From the NCBI GenBank assembly GCA_020543525.1, contig JAHYIO010000037.1:62001-126000 (forward strand): a stretch of 64,000 nt of DNA, in the 5' to 3' direction. Below the pieces are notes generated by a model. The model made no database searches. It was not told the DNA's origin and saw only the letters and a list, made by a program, of their open reading frames with translations. The translations under genes were made by a program, and so were the position numbers. The number at the start of each line of letters is the position of its first letter. Within the stretch, counting starts at the first letter, position 1. Below, in pieces: positions 32,103 to 43,121 of the stretch. The stretch is from Coriolopsis trogii (taxonomy: Eukaryota > Basidiomycota > Agaricomycetes > Polyporales > Polyporaceae).

Positions 32103-33712
32103 ATGTCCCGGAGAACGGACTACAATACGCTTCCGACAGGGGAGCAAACACTTCAAGACGACGAGGCGATTAGCGCCACTGGCGAAGGAGACGAGGACAT
32201 GGAAGACGCTGAGGAACAGGAGGAAGGATACAGTGCGTATCTCGCCCTTTGCACATTCTCGAGGATTTCTGACACTCGAATTTCATGTGCTCATCCTACA
32301 TTCGCTCCTTGTACGCCATGATGAACTTGAACGCGTAAACAGGCTCTTCCACGCCAACATCTACACTAACATGGATCAGCTGGTTTTGCTCTCTCCCTGG
32401 ACACGAGTATTTCTGCGAAGTGGCCGAGGACTTCATCGAGGATGACTTCAACCTGACTGGTTTGAATGTGATGGTGCCTTTCTGGAAGGAGGCGATGGAG
32501 ATGGTATTGGATATGGAGCCAGGTGGGGCGAAACGTCCCTCTCGCGACTATTCATACCTGAACACTCATTCGACTAGATGAGGACACGTCCAAGATACCT
32601 GACGTATCTATCGTGGAAGCATCTGCGGAACTCTTGTATGGTCTTTGCCACCAGCGGTTCATCCTCACACGGGCTGGACTGCAAGCAATGGTAAGAGATC
32701 AAACCCTTCGATTGAATGACGCGTCCTTGAACGGCTCTCCTAGGTTGACAAGTACGAAGCCGGTGTCTTTGGATCATGCCCTCGCGTCTACTGCAATGGA
32801 TGCAACGTGGTACCCTGCGGACGCTCCGATCTCCCTGGATTGGACACTGTGAAGCTTTTCTGCCCCAATTGTAACGATATATATACCCCACCTAGTAGTC
32901 GATTCCAAGGTGTAGACGGTGAGTCATATGACATTTATCTCATGCAAGATGATCGCTCATTGCCTACCCTCAAGGTGCCTTCTTTGGGACCACATTCGCG
33001 CATCTATTCTTCCAGAGCTACAGGGAACTCGCCCCAGCTCCATTCTACAAGCCATCTCCTCCTTCTTCCACTTCTCCCCGATCTTCGGCGAGCTCGTCTT
33101 CTAACCAACCATCGTTCGTGAACCCGAACCCCTACGGCGGGCAGAAACGCGCCGCGGGTAAGGTCTACATCCCGAAAATCTACGGCTTCAGGGTGAGCGA
33201 AAGGGCAAAAAGTGGTCCCCGAATGCAGTGGATGCGATTGCGCCCCGAGACTGTCGAACAGCTAGATCAGGTTGATTGGCGGGGGCGGTGGATAGATGAC
33301 GACGATCACTACGAAGATGATGAGGGGCACATTGACGAAGACAGACCGATGGAAGACTTCGATCCTGTGAGTCATTTCCTTTCGCATCGTGGATATGTTT
33401 GTTGCTCATTACTGTATATACCAGGACGCGCAGGACGATGATGATGACGAAGAAGAGGAGGAGGAGGAGGAGGAAGCGGGTGACTCTGCCATGAAGGGGC
33501 GCACAGTGTGCTCGACAGTGCCCGACCCTGGTCTGCGGTCACCGACTCCAACCAACCCTCCGTCGTCGCCAGCATCAAGCGGGCCTCCACCAACACCCCG
33601 CGAATTGGCGACGAAGTGTGCCGTTTCCTCTCCACCTCCTTCTAGTGGGAAGCTACGCGTTGTGCGTCAGTGGGTAGCAAGGGGCTCGAGTACCAGGGCG
33701 CAGGTTTGTTAA
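32103..33712 (+). CDS. CKB1: Casein kinase 2 regulatory subunit beta
   Basis: Dimerises through a zinc ribbon and stabilises the CK2 tetramer in nucleus and cytosol. The ATG at 32103 ([15 protein letters not shown]) gives an acidic N-terminus; an intron at 32233-32342 joins EEGY to the diagnostic [17 protein letters not shown] and [14 protein letters not shown]. Introns at 32523-32577, 32691-32743, 32919-32974 and 33367-33424 were fixed by the conserved sequence. The zinc site has the four cysteines of CPRVYC and FCPNC; it is followed by [30 protein letters not shown] and IPKIYGFRV. Usual CK2 beta proteins end near that last strand. Here about 150 more residues follow, with long Asp/Glu runs (33430-33475) and a Pro/Ser-rich tail to 33712. 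Confidence 0.92.
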
Positions 33713-33993
33713 ATGGGCATTCTCACTGATTTGTATTTCTCAACGCGGTCCTCAACGATCATCCCACTGTACATCTGTGTAGCTAGACGTCTCTGCCGCG
33801 TACCTACGCAAATACACTACTTTTTAATAGTACTTACTATTTATTGACTGACTGGTAAAGCGTGGGAATGTCTGACTCTATATCGGGCGAAACTGTATAG
33901 CACTATCAGCCACCTCGATGTCACGTGTGACGAAACTATTCCACCGCCTGCACCACCCCCGACAGCTACCAGACTCCTCAAGACTTCAAGAAA
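33713..33993 (+). promoter_or_regulatory. Promoter region of eL36 with an E-box
   Basis: CACGTG lies at 33922-33927, 67 bp before the eL36 ATG, within TGTCACGTGTGACG. This is the Cbf1-type E-box, a known factor site at ribosomal protein promoters in several fungi. A functional role here is inference. Confidence 0.5.
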
Positions 33994-34505
33994 ATGGCCC
34001 GCAGCAGTACGTACGCCGTTTGGAATGACAGTGTGCAGGCTGCTGATGATGTACGGGGTGACTGTGCCGTTTCATGCTGCTAGACCTCCGTTACGGCCTC
34101 AACAAGGGCCACCCCACGACCCCCATCCCTAAGGCCGTCCGCCCCAGTCAGCGCAAGGGCATTCAGTCCGCGCGCACCAAGTTCGTCCGCTCTGTTGTCC
34201 GGGAGGTCGTTGGTTTCTCGCCGTACGAGCGTCGGGTTATGGAGTTGTTGAGGAACTCCAAGGTGCGTGTCCTCTGAGCGGACTTGTCTCATTTCAGGAA
34301 ACTCAAAATAAATGACATTTGTGCTACAGGATAAGAAGGCGAGGAAGCTGACGAAAAAGCGGGTAAGTGCACGCAGTTTGAGCAGCGTTTAGAGTTATAT
34401 CGTTCATGCGCGATCACTCGATTGTAGTTGGGCACCCTCCTTCGCTCGAAGCGCAAGCTCGAGGAGCTCGGTAACATCATCCAGGAGAGCAGGAGGGCGC
34501 ACTAA
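33994..34505 (+). CDS. RPL36: 60S ribosomal protein eL36
   Basis: Component of the large ribosomal subunit. Four exons: 33994-34006, 34084-34262, 34330-34362 and 34428-34505. The joins give [20 protein letters not shown], then [19 protein letters not shown], then [12 protein letters not shown] and [17 protein letters not shown] to the stop at 34503-34505. Length (about 100 residues) and basic charge fit the family. Like many fungal ribosomal genes it has a very short first exon just after the start codon. Confidence 0.95.
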
Positions 34506-35509
34506 GGGAGTACGCGGTTGGATGGACCCCCTTGCTTGTCTCCCTTATACTGCGATGCGCTATGCCGGGGCAGATCAGGCTCGTCGACTTCATGATGCTA
34601 TGCATTCGTTGTAACTCTATGCGATACTATACAATGCCGGACCCCCATGCATGATGCGCCCCCGATATGGTCCGTGACAGGTTTCAAGCTCAGACCTATC
34701 GCCAAAGTGGCAACCTTCGAGGAGGTTCGGCTGGCCTGTGGATCGACGAGTCCTAGATATAGTAGTGGACGATATTGCGGCGCTCGCGCTGTTGGTCATT
34801 GGCGACACGCCGGTCGAGTCTACATTTCTCAGCAGGAGTCATCGATGTGCCGTGCATACTGACAGTGCGAGCCCCGAGGACGGTCATTACGAAGTCGGGC
34901 GGCACAGCACATCAGCGCTGGCCTTTCAGAGGTCTTGTGCTAGACGCGCAAGTGAGCCGCTGGCTCGTGCGAGTATAACGCATGGCCGATCGCGATGCAA
35001 ACGTCGTCGATGCCGAAGCTGTCGGGGACAACCGGGCGTGAAATGTAAGCTTACTACCAGTGGTTCTTGACGGAGGTCGGACGGTCGGAACTGCCTGAAA
35101 CACGATGGTTGCAAGACAAGAAGCAGCGAATCGTTGTTCTGACAGGCTGGCCGCTGAGCGGTGAAAACATGCGACCTGAGCCTAGGCACTGGAGAGAGAG
35201 AACGGTGGGGGCCTGGTTCATGTCGTCGAGGAAATCGGGAGGGGCTGGACAAGCTGTGAGGACGGAAAGTCGGGAGAGAGCCGTGGGGCGAGGGAGGGTT
35301 AGCAAGCATGGATGCGTAAGCAGGGTGTTGGCCGGGAGGGGCCGCGGGGGCACGGCCGGATTTGGCGAGTTGGTGATGTCGGGTAAGGGAGAAAAATCAG
35401 AGAAGTCAGTTCGAGGACTCGGACGAGGCGCTCATATGTATTAGAGCCTTGTCAGCCTCGAGTCCGCCGCTCCCTCTGACCCTCTCCTCCAGCCCTCCTT
35501 TCTCTCGTC
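34506..35509. other. 1-kb stretch without a convincing gene
   Basis: Minus-strand frames (34926-35309, 35054-35353) and one plus-strand frame (34738-35070) occur, with no recognisable motif or clean splice sites. A minus-strand phrase DSFGIDDVCIAIGHALYSHE near 34960-35030 looks protein-like, so a small spliced gene cannot be ruled out. The last part should hold the promoter of the VTT gene. Confidence 0.4.
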
Positions 35510-37045
35510 ATGTCCGCCTCTCTCTGCCCGCCCGCTCCGCCTCCGAACAGACATCGCGCGTCCTCGACAAATGTTCGTCCGCCGCTGACTCTGGCTTCTT
35601 GTGGTCGCCGACGCTCCAACTCTCTCCTCGACTACTCACTCACCCCGTCAGAGCCGTCCTCGTCGGTTCCTTCCACTCCGCGTCCAAGGGACACCCCTGC
35701 GCTCTCCCTGGACATTCCAACCATGCGGGAGAAGCCTCTGCCACAGTCAAGTTTTGTCTCCATGCTCTCTAGGTGGACAGAGTCCCTGCACGCGTCTTCG
35801 TCATCCGATGACCAGAGTTTTCCGTCAACACCGTCCTCTTCCTTCCATAGTCGCGCGAGCACAGACGACTCGTCGATACTCCCCTTGTCCGCGTCCCCAA
35901 CGCGTTCGTACTTTGGGGATGCCGTCTTCTCGGAGAAGCCGGTGGCGAAGGCGAAGAATCGCTTGTGGGAAGGACACCCATCAGTGCGTTTCGCATCATT
36001 AAGCTCGTGTGATCCCACTGAGCCCGTTCCGTCCCTCAACGTCTATTGCCTACAGGTGCACACCCCGGTACTTTTCGTGCTCATTGCGTTCCCATTGTCA
36101 ACTGCGCTCGTTGTCTTCTGCATGTCAACACTTCCCATCACAGCCGCTTGGCCGCGCACCCTACCCGATCTTGCGCAGCTTGGGCGGGAATTGCACGGCT
36201 ACGCGCAAAGCGGGCCTCTCTCCATCGCCCATGTCGTAGGAGTGATTTCCGTAGTCACCATCTGGATGCACAGTTGGTCGGTGCCCGGGAGCGTGTTGGC
36301 TGTACGTGACTGCGTACTGTGTGCTATGCGCTCATACTGACCTAATTCTGTCACTTAGAACGTGCTCGCCGGAGCGCTGTTCCACCCTGTGCTTGCCATT
36401 GCCCTCCTTACGTTGCTCACCACCATGGGGTCGCTGTCAGCGAGTATTCTTGCAGCCCCGCTCGGGCCGTTCCTGACTAACCTCATGCCGCGTCCGCTGG
36501 CTATGACGCGCTCGGTGCTCGAGGGTGACGACACGAAGAAAGACGGTTCTGCGCCATGGGTGCGTCTCTCGATCCTTCGCCTCATCGGTGTCGTTCCGTG
36601 GTCGGGGATCAACATTGCCTGTGGGGTGTGTGGAGTTGCCGTGTGGGACTGCTTCCTCGGTGCCTTGATTGGCTCGCTGCCCTGGACGGCAGTTACGTGC
36701 CAGATCGGAGACATCCTCCAAACTCTCGCGACAAATCCTCGGCCAACTTCCCAGTCCGTGCAGTCCATTTTGACGTCACCAGAGATCGTCATGAAACTCG
36801 CCCTCTTGTCCTTCCTCTCGCTCGCCCCCATCCTTGGCCGCAACCATCTCCGGGCATGGCTCTCGCGGGAGAAGCCCACGGCAGCAGAGATCGACTCCGC
36901 TTCCATGGAGGAGAGGGTTACCCGCTGGGCTTGGGTCAAGGAGTGGCGGAGCCGCATCCGTTCCGCCTCCCGCTCTCGATCTCAGGAGGCCACACGAAAA
37001 GAGCTGGAGACGCTCATCAAGGAGAAGGAAAGCCTTCCTCTTTAG
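35510..37045 (+). CDS. VTT-domain (SNARE-associated Golgi, TVP38/DedA-like) membrane protein
   Basis: Relatives (yeast Tvp38, TMEM64, VMP1/TMEM41, bacterial DedA) are Golgi or ER multi-pass proteins, some of which scramble lipids. Three exons: 35510-35983, 36056-36301 and 36359-37045. The first codes a Ser/Pro-rich cytosolic head of about 150 residues. Then come membrane segments VLFVLIAFPLSTALVVFCM, AHVVGVISVVTIWMHSWSV, and the domain core NVLAGALFHPVLAIALL, GVVPWSGINIACGVCGVAV and FLGALIGSLPWTAVTC. The end is basic and helical (RSRIRSASRSRSQEATRKE). The head and tail suggest regulation by phosphorylation; the exact substrate is unknown. Confidence 0.8.
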
Positions 37046-38261
37046 GCAAAGCCGCTCCTCCATCTCTCCTCCGGCCACCGACCCTCCTCTGAATATTCTG
37101 GGCGCCCAAATATCGCACAAATGCGGTTGAATCCAAATCCCATGGATTGCGTCCGCTCAAGTCCCAGTCTTGTCCGTCGCATCTTCCCTACCTTGCTTTC
37201 CTGCATTTAGACACCACCCACTGCCTCAAGCATGGAACACGCCACGCCTACGATTTGCATCTTACGACGACACCTTAATGACCCTAGACGACGACAGACC
37301 AACCACAATTAGCCTCACGGCAAGCCTCGGCGTCATGCACAGCTGATAACACATCCTGGCGGACCCTTCTATTCCCCCACCAGCATCATGGCTCATTCCC
37401 AACTATTCTCGCGGCACCTTGCTACATTATATTCCCCCGCATGTCTGCATATATCCTAATTCTCGCGCAGTGCTCGCTCGTCTTCACTATCTATTCGTTC
37501 AGGATCGCTGCTCGTACTACGCACACGTATTGCCCATCCCGAGTCTCTGCTCCGGCGTGCGCCTCGTCCGTCCTCTCATCCTGCTACTTTGACTTTCACC
37601 AAATCCTTGCATATTCCTGCGCTCTGCTTCCTTCTTCCTTTGGCATTCTCATTATTGGTTTCACGTGCACATCGTTTGGTACATAATGTGTTCACAATGG
37701 TCTACACACATCTGCTTCGTCTCCTGTTTCATACGTATTTCGCTTTTCTTCCTCACCACCTACTCCGGGAACAATTGGGCACCATGCCTGGATGGCAGGC
37801 CCCCCCACTCAGAACCGGACGGGCTCGCGGGCCACTTGACTGTACTAAAGTACTACCGACACAATGTAGAATAGGGTTTCTATTACTGCCTCCCTGCCTC
37901 CCCACCTCCCCCTCGTAGAGGAAACAAAATGAAAAATATGCAAACTCGAACGATTTTTGAGTCCTTCCACGAGTGCTTGGGTACCGTCGCGATCTCGGTA
38001 ACGTTCGAAGCGTTCGCGAGCACGCCACGAGGGCATCGTTCGAAGATCAGAACATGTTGGGGCTGTGCTGGCATTTCAGCGCAGGGCACCACGTCGACCG
38101 CGACGCGTCCTGAACTACCACCACCAGCGGCAACATGGTTCTGCCACCAGAAGCTGTCTCCTCTAGGCAAACGAATCACGGACCTTGTGCCGCTCAAGTT
38201 GTCATGCTGTTGATGTTTCACATAGCGGCCAAACAACCGACCGAGGCTGACCGGACGTCCG
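37046..38261. other. 1.2-kb gap between convergent genes
   Basis: The VTT gene (plus) and the FEX gene (minus) end here. Short plus-strand frames at 37441-37918 are pyrimidine-rich and lack coding features. No RNA gene was recognised. It should contain both 3' untranslated regions. Confidence 0.5.
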
Positions 38262-39610
38262 TCACTCGTACACACACGTACTCTGTCTACTGACGTGCCC
38301 CGCCCCAATCGAAGGCCCGATGATGACCGCGAGCAGCATCTGACTGACGATCCAGCTGAGAGACACATACAGCCACGCCCGCCTCCCATCCAAGGCGTCC
38401 ACTTCGGCCGCGAACGTGCTCACGGTCGTCAGGCAGCCGCAGTACCCGTCCGCGAGTCCCCTGAGCACCCCGCACGCGTTCGGGCTGAGCGGGCGGGGGT
38501 GCTGGATCGTCTGCAGGACCTGGAACGTGCCGAGGAGCGCGGTGCCGAGCGTGTTGGCCGTGAACGTGCCGAGCGGGAAGAGCTTCAGGCGGGGGTTGAG
38601 GAACACGGAGAGGAGGTAGCGGGAGAGCGTGCCGGGGAAGGAGAAGAGGAGCGCCGCGGTCACTTCGTGGCGGTAGCGCGTGGGGAGGCGGAAGTAGGCG
38701 GGGTATGCTGCGGCGTAGATCAAGATGGCGAATGCAGAGAATGCGTAGCGGATGCGCCGCGGAGGGAAGGATAGCGCAGGGAGGTAGGGCGCGACCAGGG
38801 TCGACAGGTGGGCGCCGAAGGATACAGCGGAGAGAGATATCGCGAGCGTGAATATGGTCTTCCCAACCCCGTCGATGGCCTGATGTGCCGGAGGGTCAGA
38901 ACTTGATGCTTAGCGGTTAGTTGGAGGAGGCACTCACATCTCGAAACCAATCCCGCTGAGAGGCGGTGCCATTTATCCAGGATTCGAAAATGTCCAGTTG
39001 CCATCCCGAGAAGGTGGTCAGAGAACCGCAGAAACCTGTGGTCACTGCTGTGTATAACGGCCCGTAACTGATCGAAAGTGTTTAAGATGTCTACACAGCT
39101 TGAGACGACCGAGGGGATCACTCACAATTGACCCAGCGGCTCCTTAAACCCTAGGGCAAAGCCCATGATGAGACAACCTGCAGCCTGTACCCAAGCAAGC
39201 GGGAAGATGCTCTGACCGTCATACGTCGTTATTGCCTGCAACCCGAGCCGTGCCAGCACTCCGAATATCGACGCAGGCGCGAGGAGCGCGATGACCGGGA
39301 ACGAGAGCGGAGGGTATACTTTCGACGGGGGGAGTTTCTCATGCTCGCTCGGCGGCCTATCGATGGACGCGAGCTGTTCTGCGTCCGCGACAGAAGAATG
39401 ACGTGCGAGAACTTCGCCTACGTCGCTGCGAGCCGTGCTCCTGCTTCTCCTCACGTTGCTCGTACTTCTGCGCAGTGGTGGGGGCGTGGCATTGCCGGAG
39501 AACGTGCGGCTGGACGCCTGATCCTGACTGGCCTCAGATGTCCCCCAGGGATCCTTTTCGTCCTTGGAAGCGATGGGGAGGTGGCGGTGAGCGGTCAGAT
39601 TGTCTGGCAT
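38262..39610 (-). CDS. FEX1: Fluoride exporter (FEX, CrcB-like)
   Basis: Exports fluoride from the cytosol at the plasma membrane. Three exons: 39610-39126, 39067-38938 and 38879-38262; introns 39068-39125 and 38880-38937 join in frame. A Ser/Arg-rich cytosolic head of about 110 residues precedes two CrcB-like halves. Half one has LGLQAITTYDG, then GFALGFKEPLG and the motif GFCGSLTTFSGW. Half two has FPLGTFTANTLGTALLGTF and GYCGCLTTVSTFAAE. Eukaryotic FEX is a fused antiparallel pair, and this protein shows both halves, each with its GxCGxLTTxS motif. It lies divergently from TSC10, with 385 bp between the start codons. Confidence 0.9.
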
Positions 39611-39995
39611 GGAGTGGAGAGCGGCCAGATAGATGCGGAGGAGGACGGACTCGGGCCCATCGTGGTCAGAAGCGTGAGGAGGGAAGACTGACGGTTGGGA
39701 TTCGGAAGCAGTGTGGCCAGAAATAGGAGAACGTCATCATGGCCTGCACTCATCCCCCGGCGTCTCAGATGCAGCTTTCCCGGACTCTTCGATTCGCCAG
39801 CTTGTGCTCGGGAGGATCGCTCGCCTCTTGTCTCTTCCCGCACATGCATCTTCGCGTCTCACACGACTCGTGATCGACGCTCCCAGACTACTTATCGCGC
39901 GACGACCGGCGACTCGCTCGGGAGGCACCCACACACATCCGGCCGTGACCTCGCACTAATTTATAAGGACCCGGCGTAGAACAACGCTAGCCTTG
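39611..39995. promoter_or_regulatory. Shared upstream region of FEX1 and TSC10
   Basis: The two genes diverge from this 385-bp gap. A TTTATAAGG element lies at about 39959, close to the TSC10 ATG. No other motif was recognised. Confidence 0.4.
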
Positions 39996-41330
39996 ATGGA
40001 ATCCCGTATCACGCCCTCTACAGTCGCAGTCTGTCTTGCTGCTCCATTCCTCCTCTTCCTCGCATACGAGATGCTCTTCCGCAAACGGTGGGACCCACAG
40101 GGCAAGGTGCGTAGCAAGCCAGCATCTCAACCCCGACCACCTGTCAAATTCACGTTCACATCAGCATTGTTTGGTCACCGGCGGGTCTTCTGGAGCAGGC
40201 CTCGCTCTCGCGACAGCCCTCGCCAAGAGCGGTGCCCATGTCTCCATCGTCGCACGGAATCCGGAGCGACTGAAGCTGGCGCTGGAGGAGCTCGAGGTGT
40301 GTCCCGGTCTCCTTTACGAAATCCCGCTGTGTACGACTCCGCCGCGCAGAAAGCTCGCAAGGATCCCTCGCAAAAGTTCAACAGCTATTCGTTCGCGGTG
40401 AACTCGGAAGAGGGCTCCGCGGCGGCCATCAAGGCTGCCAGTGCCGCGTTCGACGGACGGTGCCCGGACGCGTTCTTCTTGTGCGCCGGTGCGTCACGGC
40501 CAGGTTTCTTTATTGAGCAGACGGAAGAGTCCCTCAAGGCTGGCATCGACCAGACGTACTACGCACAAGCGTTCACCGCCCTGGTACGTACTCGTCGCGT
40601 GTCGGTTCCCATTCCGTCCCTCACCAAGCCTACAGGCCGCAACTAAAGCCATGGTCAGGCAGGGCATCAAGGGCAAGATCGTTTTCTGCTCCTCGATCCT
40701 GGGCTATTTCTCCCTGTGCGGATACTCCACGTATTCACCTGGAAAGTTTGCTATCCGAGGTCGGTCTTCTGGCGTACAGTGTTACACGGTGGCCTGACTG
40801 TGCTCTAGGTCTCGCGGAAACTCTGCAGTCGGAGTTCATGCTATACGGCATAGACATACACGTTGCTTTTCCCGGCACCATGTACACGAAGGGACTTGAG
40901 GAGGAAAACATGTGCAAGCCCAAGGTCACGCGCAAAATAGAGGAAACGGACGGTGGCTGGCCGCCAGAGTATGTGGCTAACAAAATACTCCAAGGTGCGT
41001 GTCAATGTCTTCCACATGACTTACCTCACATGCTCATGGGGTATGTTGTAAAGGTGTGCGGAAGGGGAACTTCCACATCACTGTAGACTTTATCGGGAAC
41101 GTCTTCCGGACGTCGACGGCGGGGTCGTCTGAACGCAACAGCTATGCTCTGGATTGGATCCACGCGCTCATCGGCTACGTGAGTTATATCTAGCTGGAGC
41201 CCGATCAGAGGCTGACGAGAGGATGCGTTAGGTTGCGCTGCCAGTATGGCGAAAGCTCGTGGATAGGACCGTGTTGGAACATCGTGCGGAACATCAGGAG
41301 TACTTGCGGGAGAGGAAGCTCATCCCATGA
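39996..41330 (+). CDS. TSC10: 3-ketodihydrosphingosine reductase
   Basis: Reduces 3-ketodihydrosphingosine to dihydrosphingosine with NADPH, the second step of sphingolipid synthesis, at the ER. Seven exons: 39996-40106, 40165-40296, 40350-40583, 40636-40759, 40809-40994, 41054-41178 and 41232-41330. An N-terminal membrane helix (VCLAAPFLLFLAYEMLF) precedes the Rossmann motif TGGSSGAGLALA, the NADPH strand HVSIVARNPERL, the catalytic Ser in FCSSILGYF and the YxxxK pair in YSPGKFAIRGLAETL. Later parts (HVAFPGTMYTKGLEEEN, GNFHITVDFIGN) fit the TSC10/KDSR family rather than general short-chain dehydrogenases. A second hydrophobic region near the end may anchor it to the ER. Confidence 0.92.
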
Positions 41331-42114
41331 GACGGTCCATGACCACATTACAGCCTATATTCATACCTTAGCCCTCCCTACGTAGCTTAATACAGTAGAC
41401 AATTCAAGCATGCATCTGAAGGCGGTAAAATGTACACAAGAGTGTGAAGGAATGTTTAGAGGCGCGAAGCTCGTATTCTACGGTCGTCGATGAGACGAGA
41501 GTACAAGCATTATAACCTCCGGTTCGAAAGATCGCTCTTGGTCCTGCCATTTAGCAACTCGTCGTAGGAGAGCGTGTAGGTTGCCTGGGTAAGAAATGGA
41601 CCGACATGTAAGATGGAGGACGTGAGAGGCGCCAGGGGAGCTGAAAAAGAGGAGGATTCAGGGCAGGGGCGGCAGGCTGGGCTGGGGAGACGCGCGGTTA
41701 GGCGGCAGGGCTGACGGGGCGGGCGGAGCGCGCGTGAAGCTCGGGGCCGGGGGTGCCGAGAGGAGGGAAGAGAGGACGAGCTGAGTGGGTGCTGAGTCTC
41801 ACTGCGTCCACTCCGCCGCGACCGATAGCAGGCTGTCAGGATTCCAAACGCAATGTCTCTCTGCCCCTGACCGTGTCCAGTCCCGCGCCCCAGCATGTCG
41901 TCTTGATTTCCTGCGTTCGCCCATCCCGTCCTCCCGCTCTCTTCGTCTTCACTTCAAGTTCACGCCCGGGGCTTCACAGCTTCTTCTCTTCCCCTCTCTA
42001 ATCGCACGACGCTCCCTGCCCTTCCCCCAGCATCCCGCACGCTCTTTCTCTTTGCTCGACCCTCCTGCCTCCACCACCAGACGCAGCTGCTCCTCCACCA
42101 CCTCGTCCTCCCCA
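41331..42114. other. Intergenic, pyrimidine-rich
   Basis: Between TSC10 and the four-helix membrane gene. The last 250 bp are C/T-rich and probably the promoter and 5' untranslated region of the latter. A minus-strand frame (41510-41896) is low complexity and not supported. Confidence 0.5.
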
Positions 42115-42723
42115 ATGGCCTACTCTCCCGACCGCCGCCCGACCACAGCCCTCCCGGGCTTCTACTGGGCCATCTTTGGCCTCTACGAGCCCGTTCTCGC
42201 CATCTCGGGCTTCATCGGTGCCCTCGCTGACCCAAAGAAGGTGCGTCGCGCGTCTGCTCTCCGTCCTACCCTGCCAGCCCCCTCATCTCGCCCTCCGTCC
42301 GTCTATCCGCATTCACAGGCCCATGACGCACAGGCACCCTGGCCGTCGGGTAGCGCACCCCCCGGCCCACTCTCCCGCGCGACCCAGGTGACGATGCTCC
42401 AGCTCGCGCACGTCGTCGGCCTCCTCGGCCTCATCAACTTCTTCGTCCTGGGAGCCGCGCGCAAGTACCTCTTCGCACACCCCGTGCTGCAGGAAAAGAT
42501 CGTATGCGCACTCCTCACGCCCCTCCTCATCGCCGACGTCGTCCACCTCACCATCACCTGGTCAGCCCTGGGCGAGTCCCGATGGCACTTTTGGGACTGG
42601 AGCGGCCTGCTCTGGATCACCTTCCTCACCGGGCTCAGTCTGCTGATCCCCAGGATCGCGTGGCACATGGGAATTGGCCGATACGTCGACAGAAGGGACG
42701 GGCAGGCATGCAGAAAGGCATAG
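42115..42723 (+). CDS. Small four-helix membrane protein (DUF7704-like)
   Basis: Two exons, 42115-42240 and 42319-42723, start MAYSPDRRPTTALPGFYW. Four hydrophobic segments are visible: FYWAIFGLYEPVLAISGFI; LAHVVGLLGLINFFVLGAA; VCALLTPLLIADVVHLTIT; and LLWITFLTGLSLLIP. The layout, with a Pro-Glu pair in helix 1 and an ADxxH pair in helix 3, matches fungal proteins annotated as DUF7704, function unknown. The in-frame stretch before 42115 lacks an ATG and is probably untranslated leader. Confidence 0.75.
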   Translation: MAYSPDRRPTTALPGFYWAIFGLYEPVLAISGFIGALADPKKVRRASALRPTLPAPSSRPPSVYPHSQAHDAQAPWPSGSAPPGPLSRATQVTMLQLAHVVGLLGLINFFVLGAARKYLFAHPVLQEKIVCALLTPLLIADVVHLTITWSALGESRWHFWDWSGLLWITFLTGLSLLIPRIAWHMGIGRYVDRRDGQACRKA

Positions 42724-43121
42724 TGTGTGAGTGAGCGGACCGTGGATCGTGTGTTATTATATCGCGCCATCTAGTTTACTTTACACTCCACACTGCTCGG
42801 AATCGTCTACCATGGGGCTGAACTTCTGGGACTCTTCCGCGCGCAACTTAGGTGTACCAAACTGCAGATTAGAGCGTCTCGTTAGCATCAGTCGTCGTTT
42901 TTAGTTTCTTGCTCAAAGAAGATAATTCTCCGTCATATTAGATCAAGGAAGGATCATAGGCAACCAATCGTCCCGTAGGCACTCTTTGCATGGCTCCCTC
43001 ACGTACCACGTTTGTAGTCATCCGAAGCAATGGAAGCATGCAAGGCTCAGTGACTCACCCAAAGACCTCTGCCTATCTTGACCTCCAACTCCGACCTCAT
43101 GACTTGTCACAGGTCGGCCTT
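42724..43121. other. Gap between convergent genes
   Basis: No gene seen; holds the 3' ends of the DUF7704-like gene and COX18. Confidence 0.5.
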
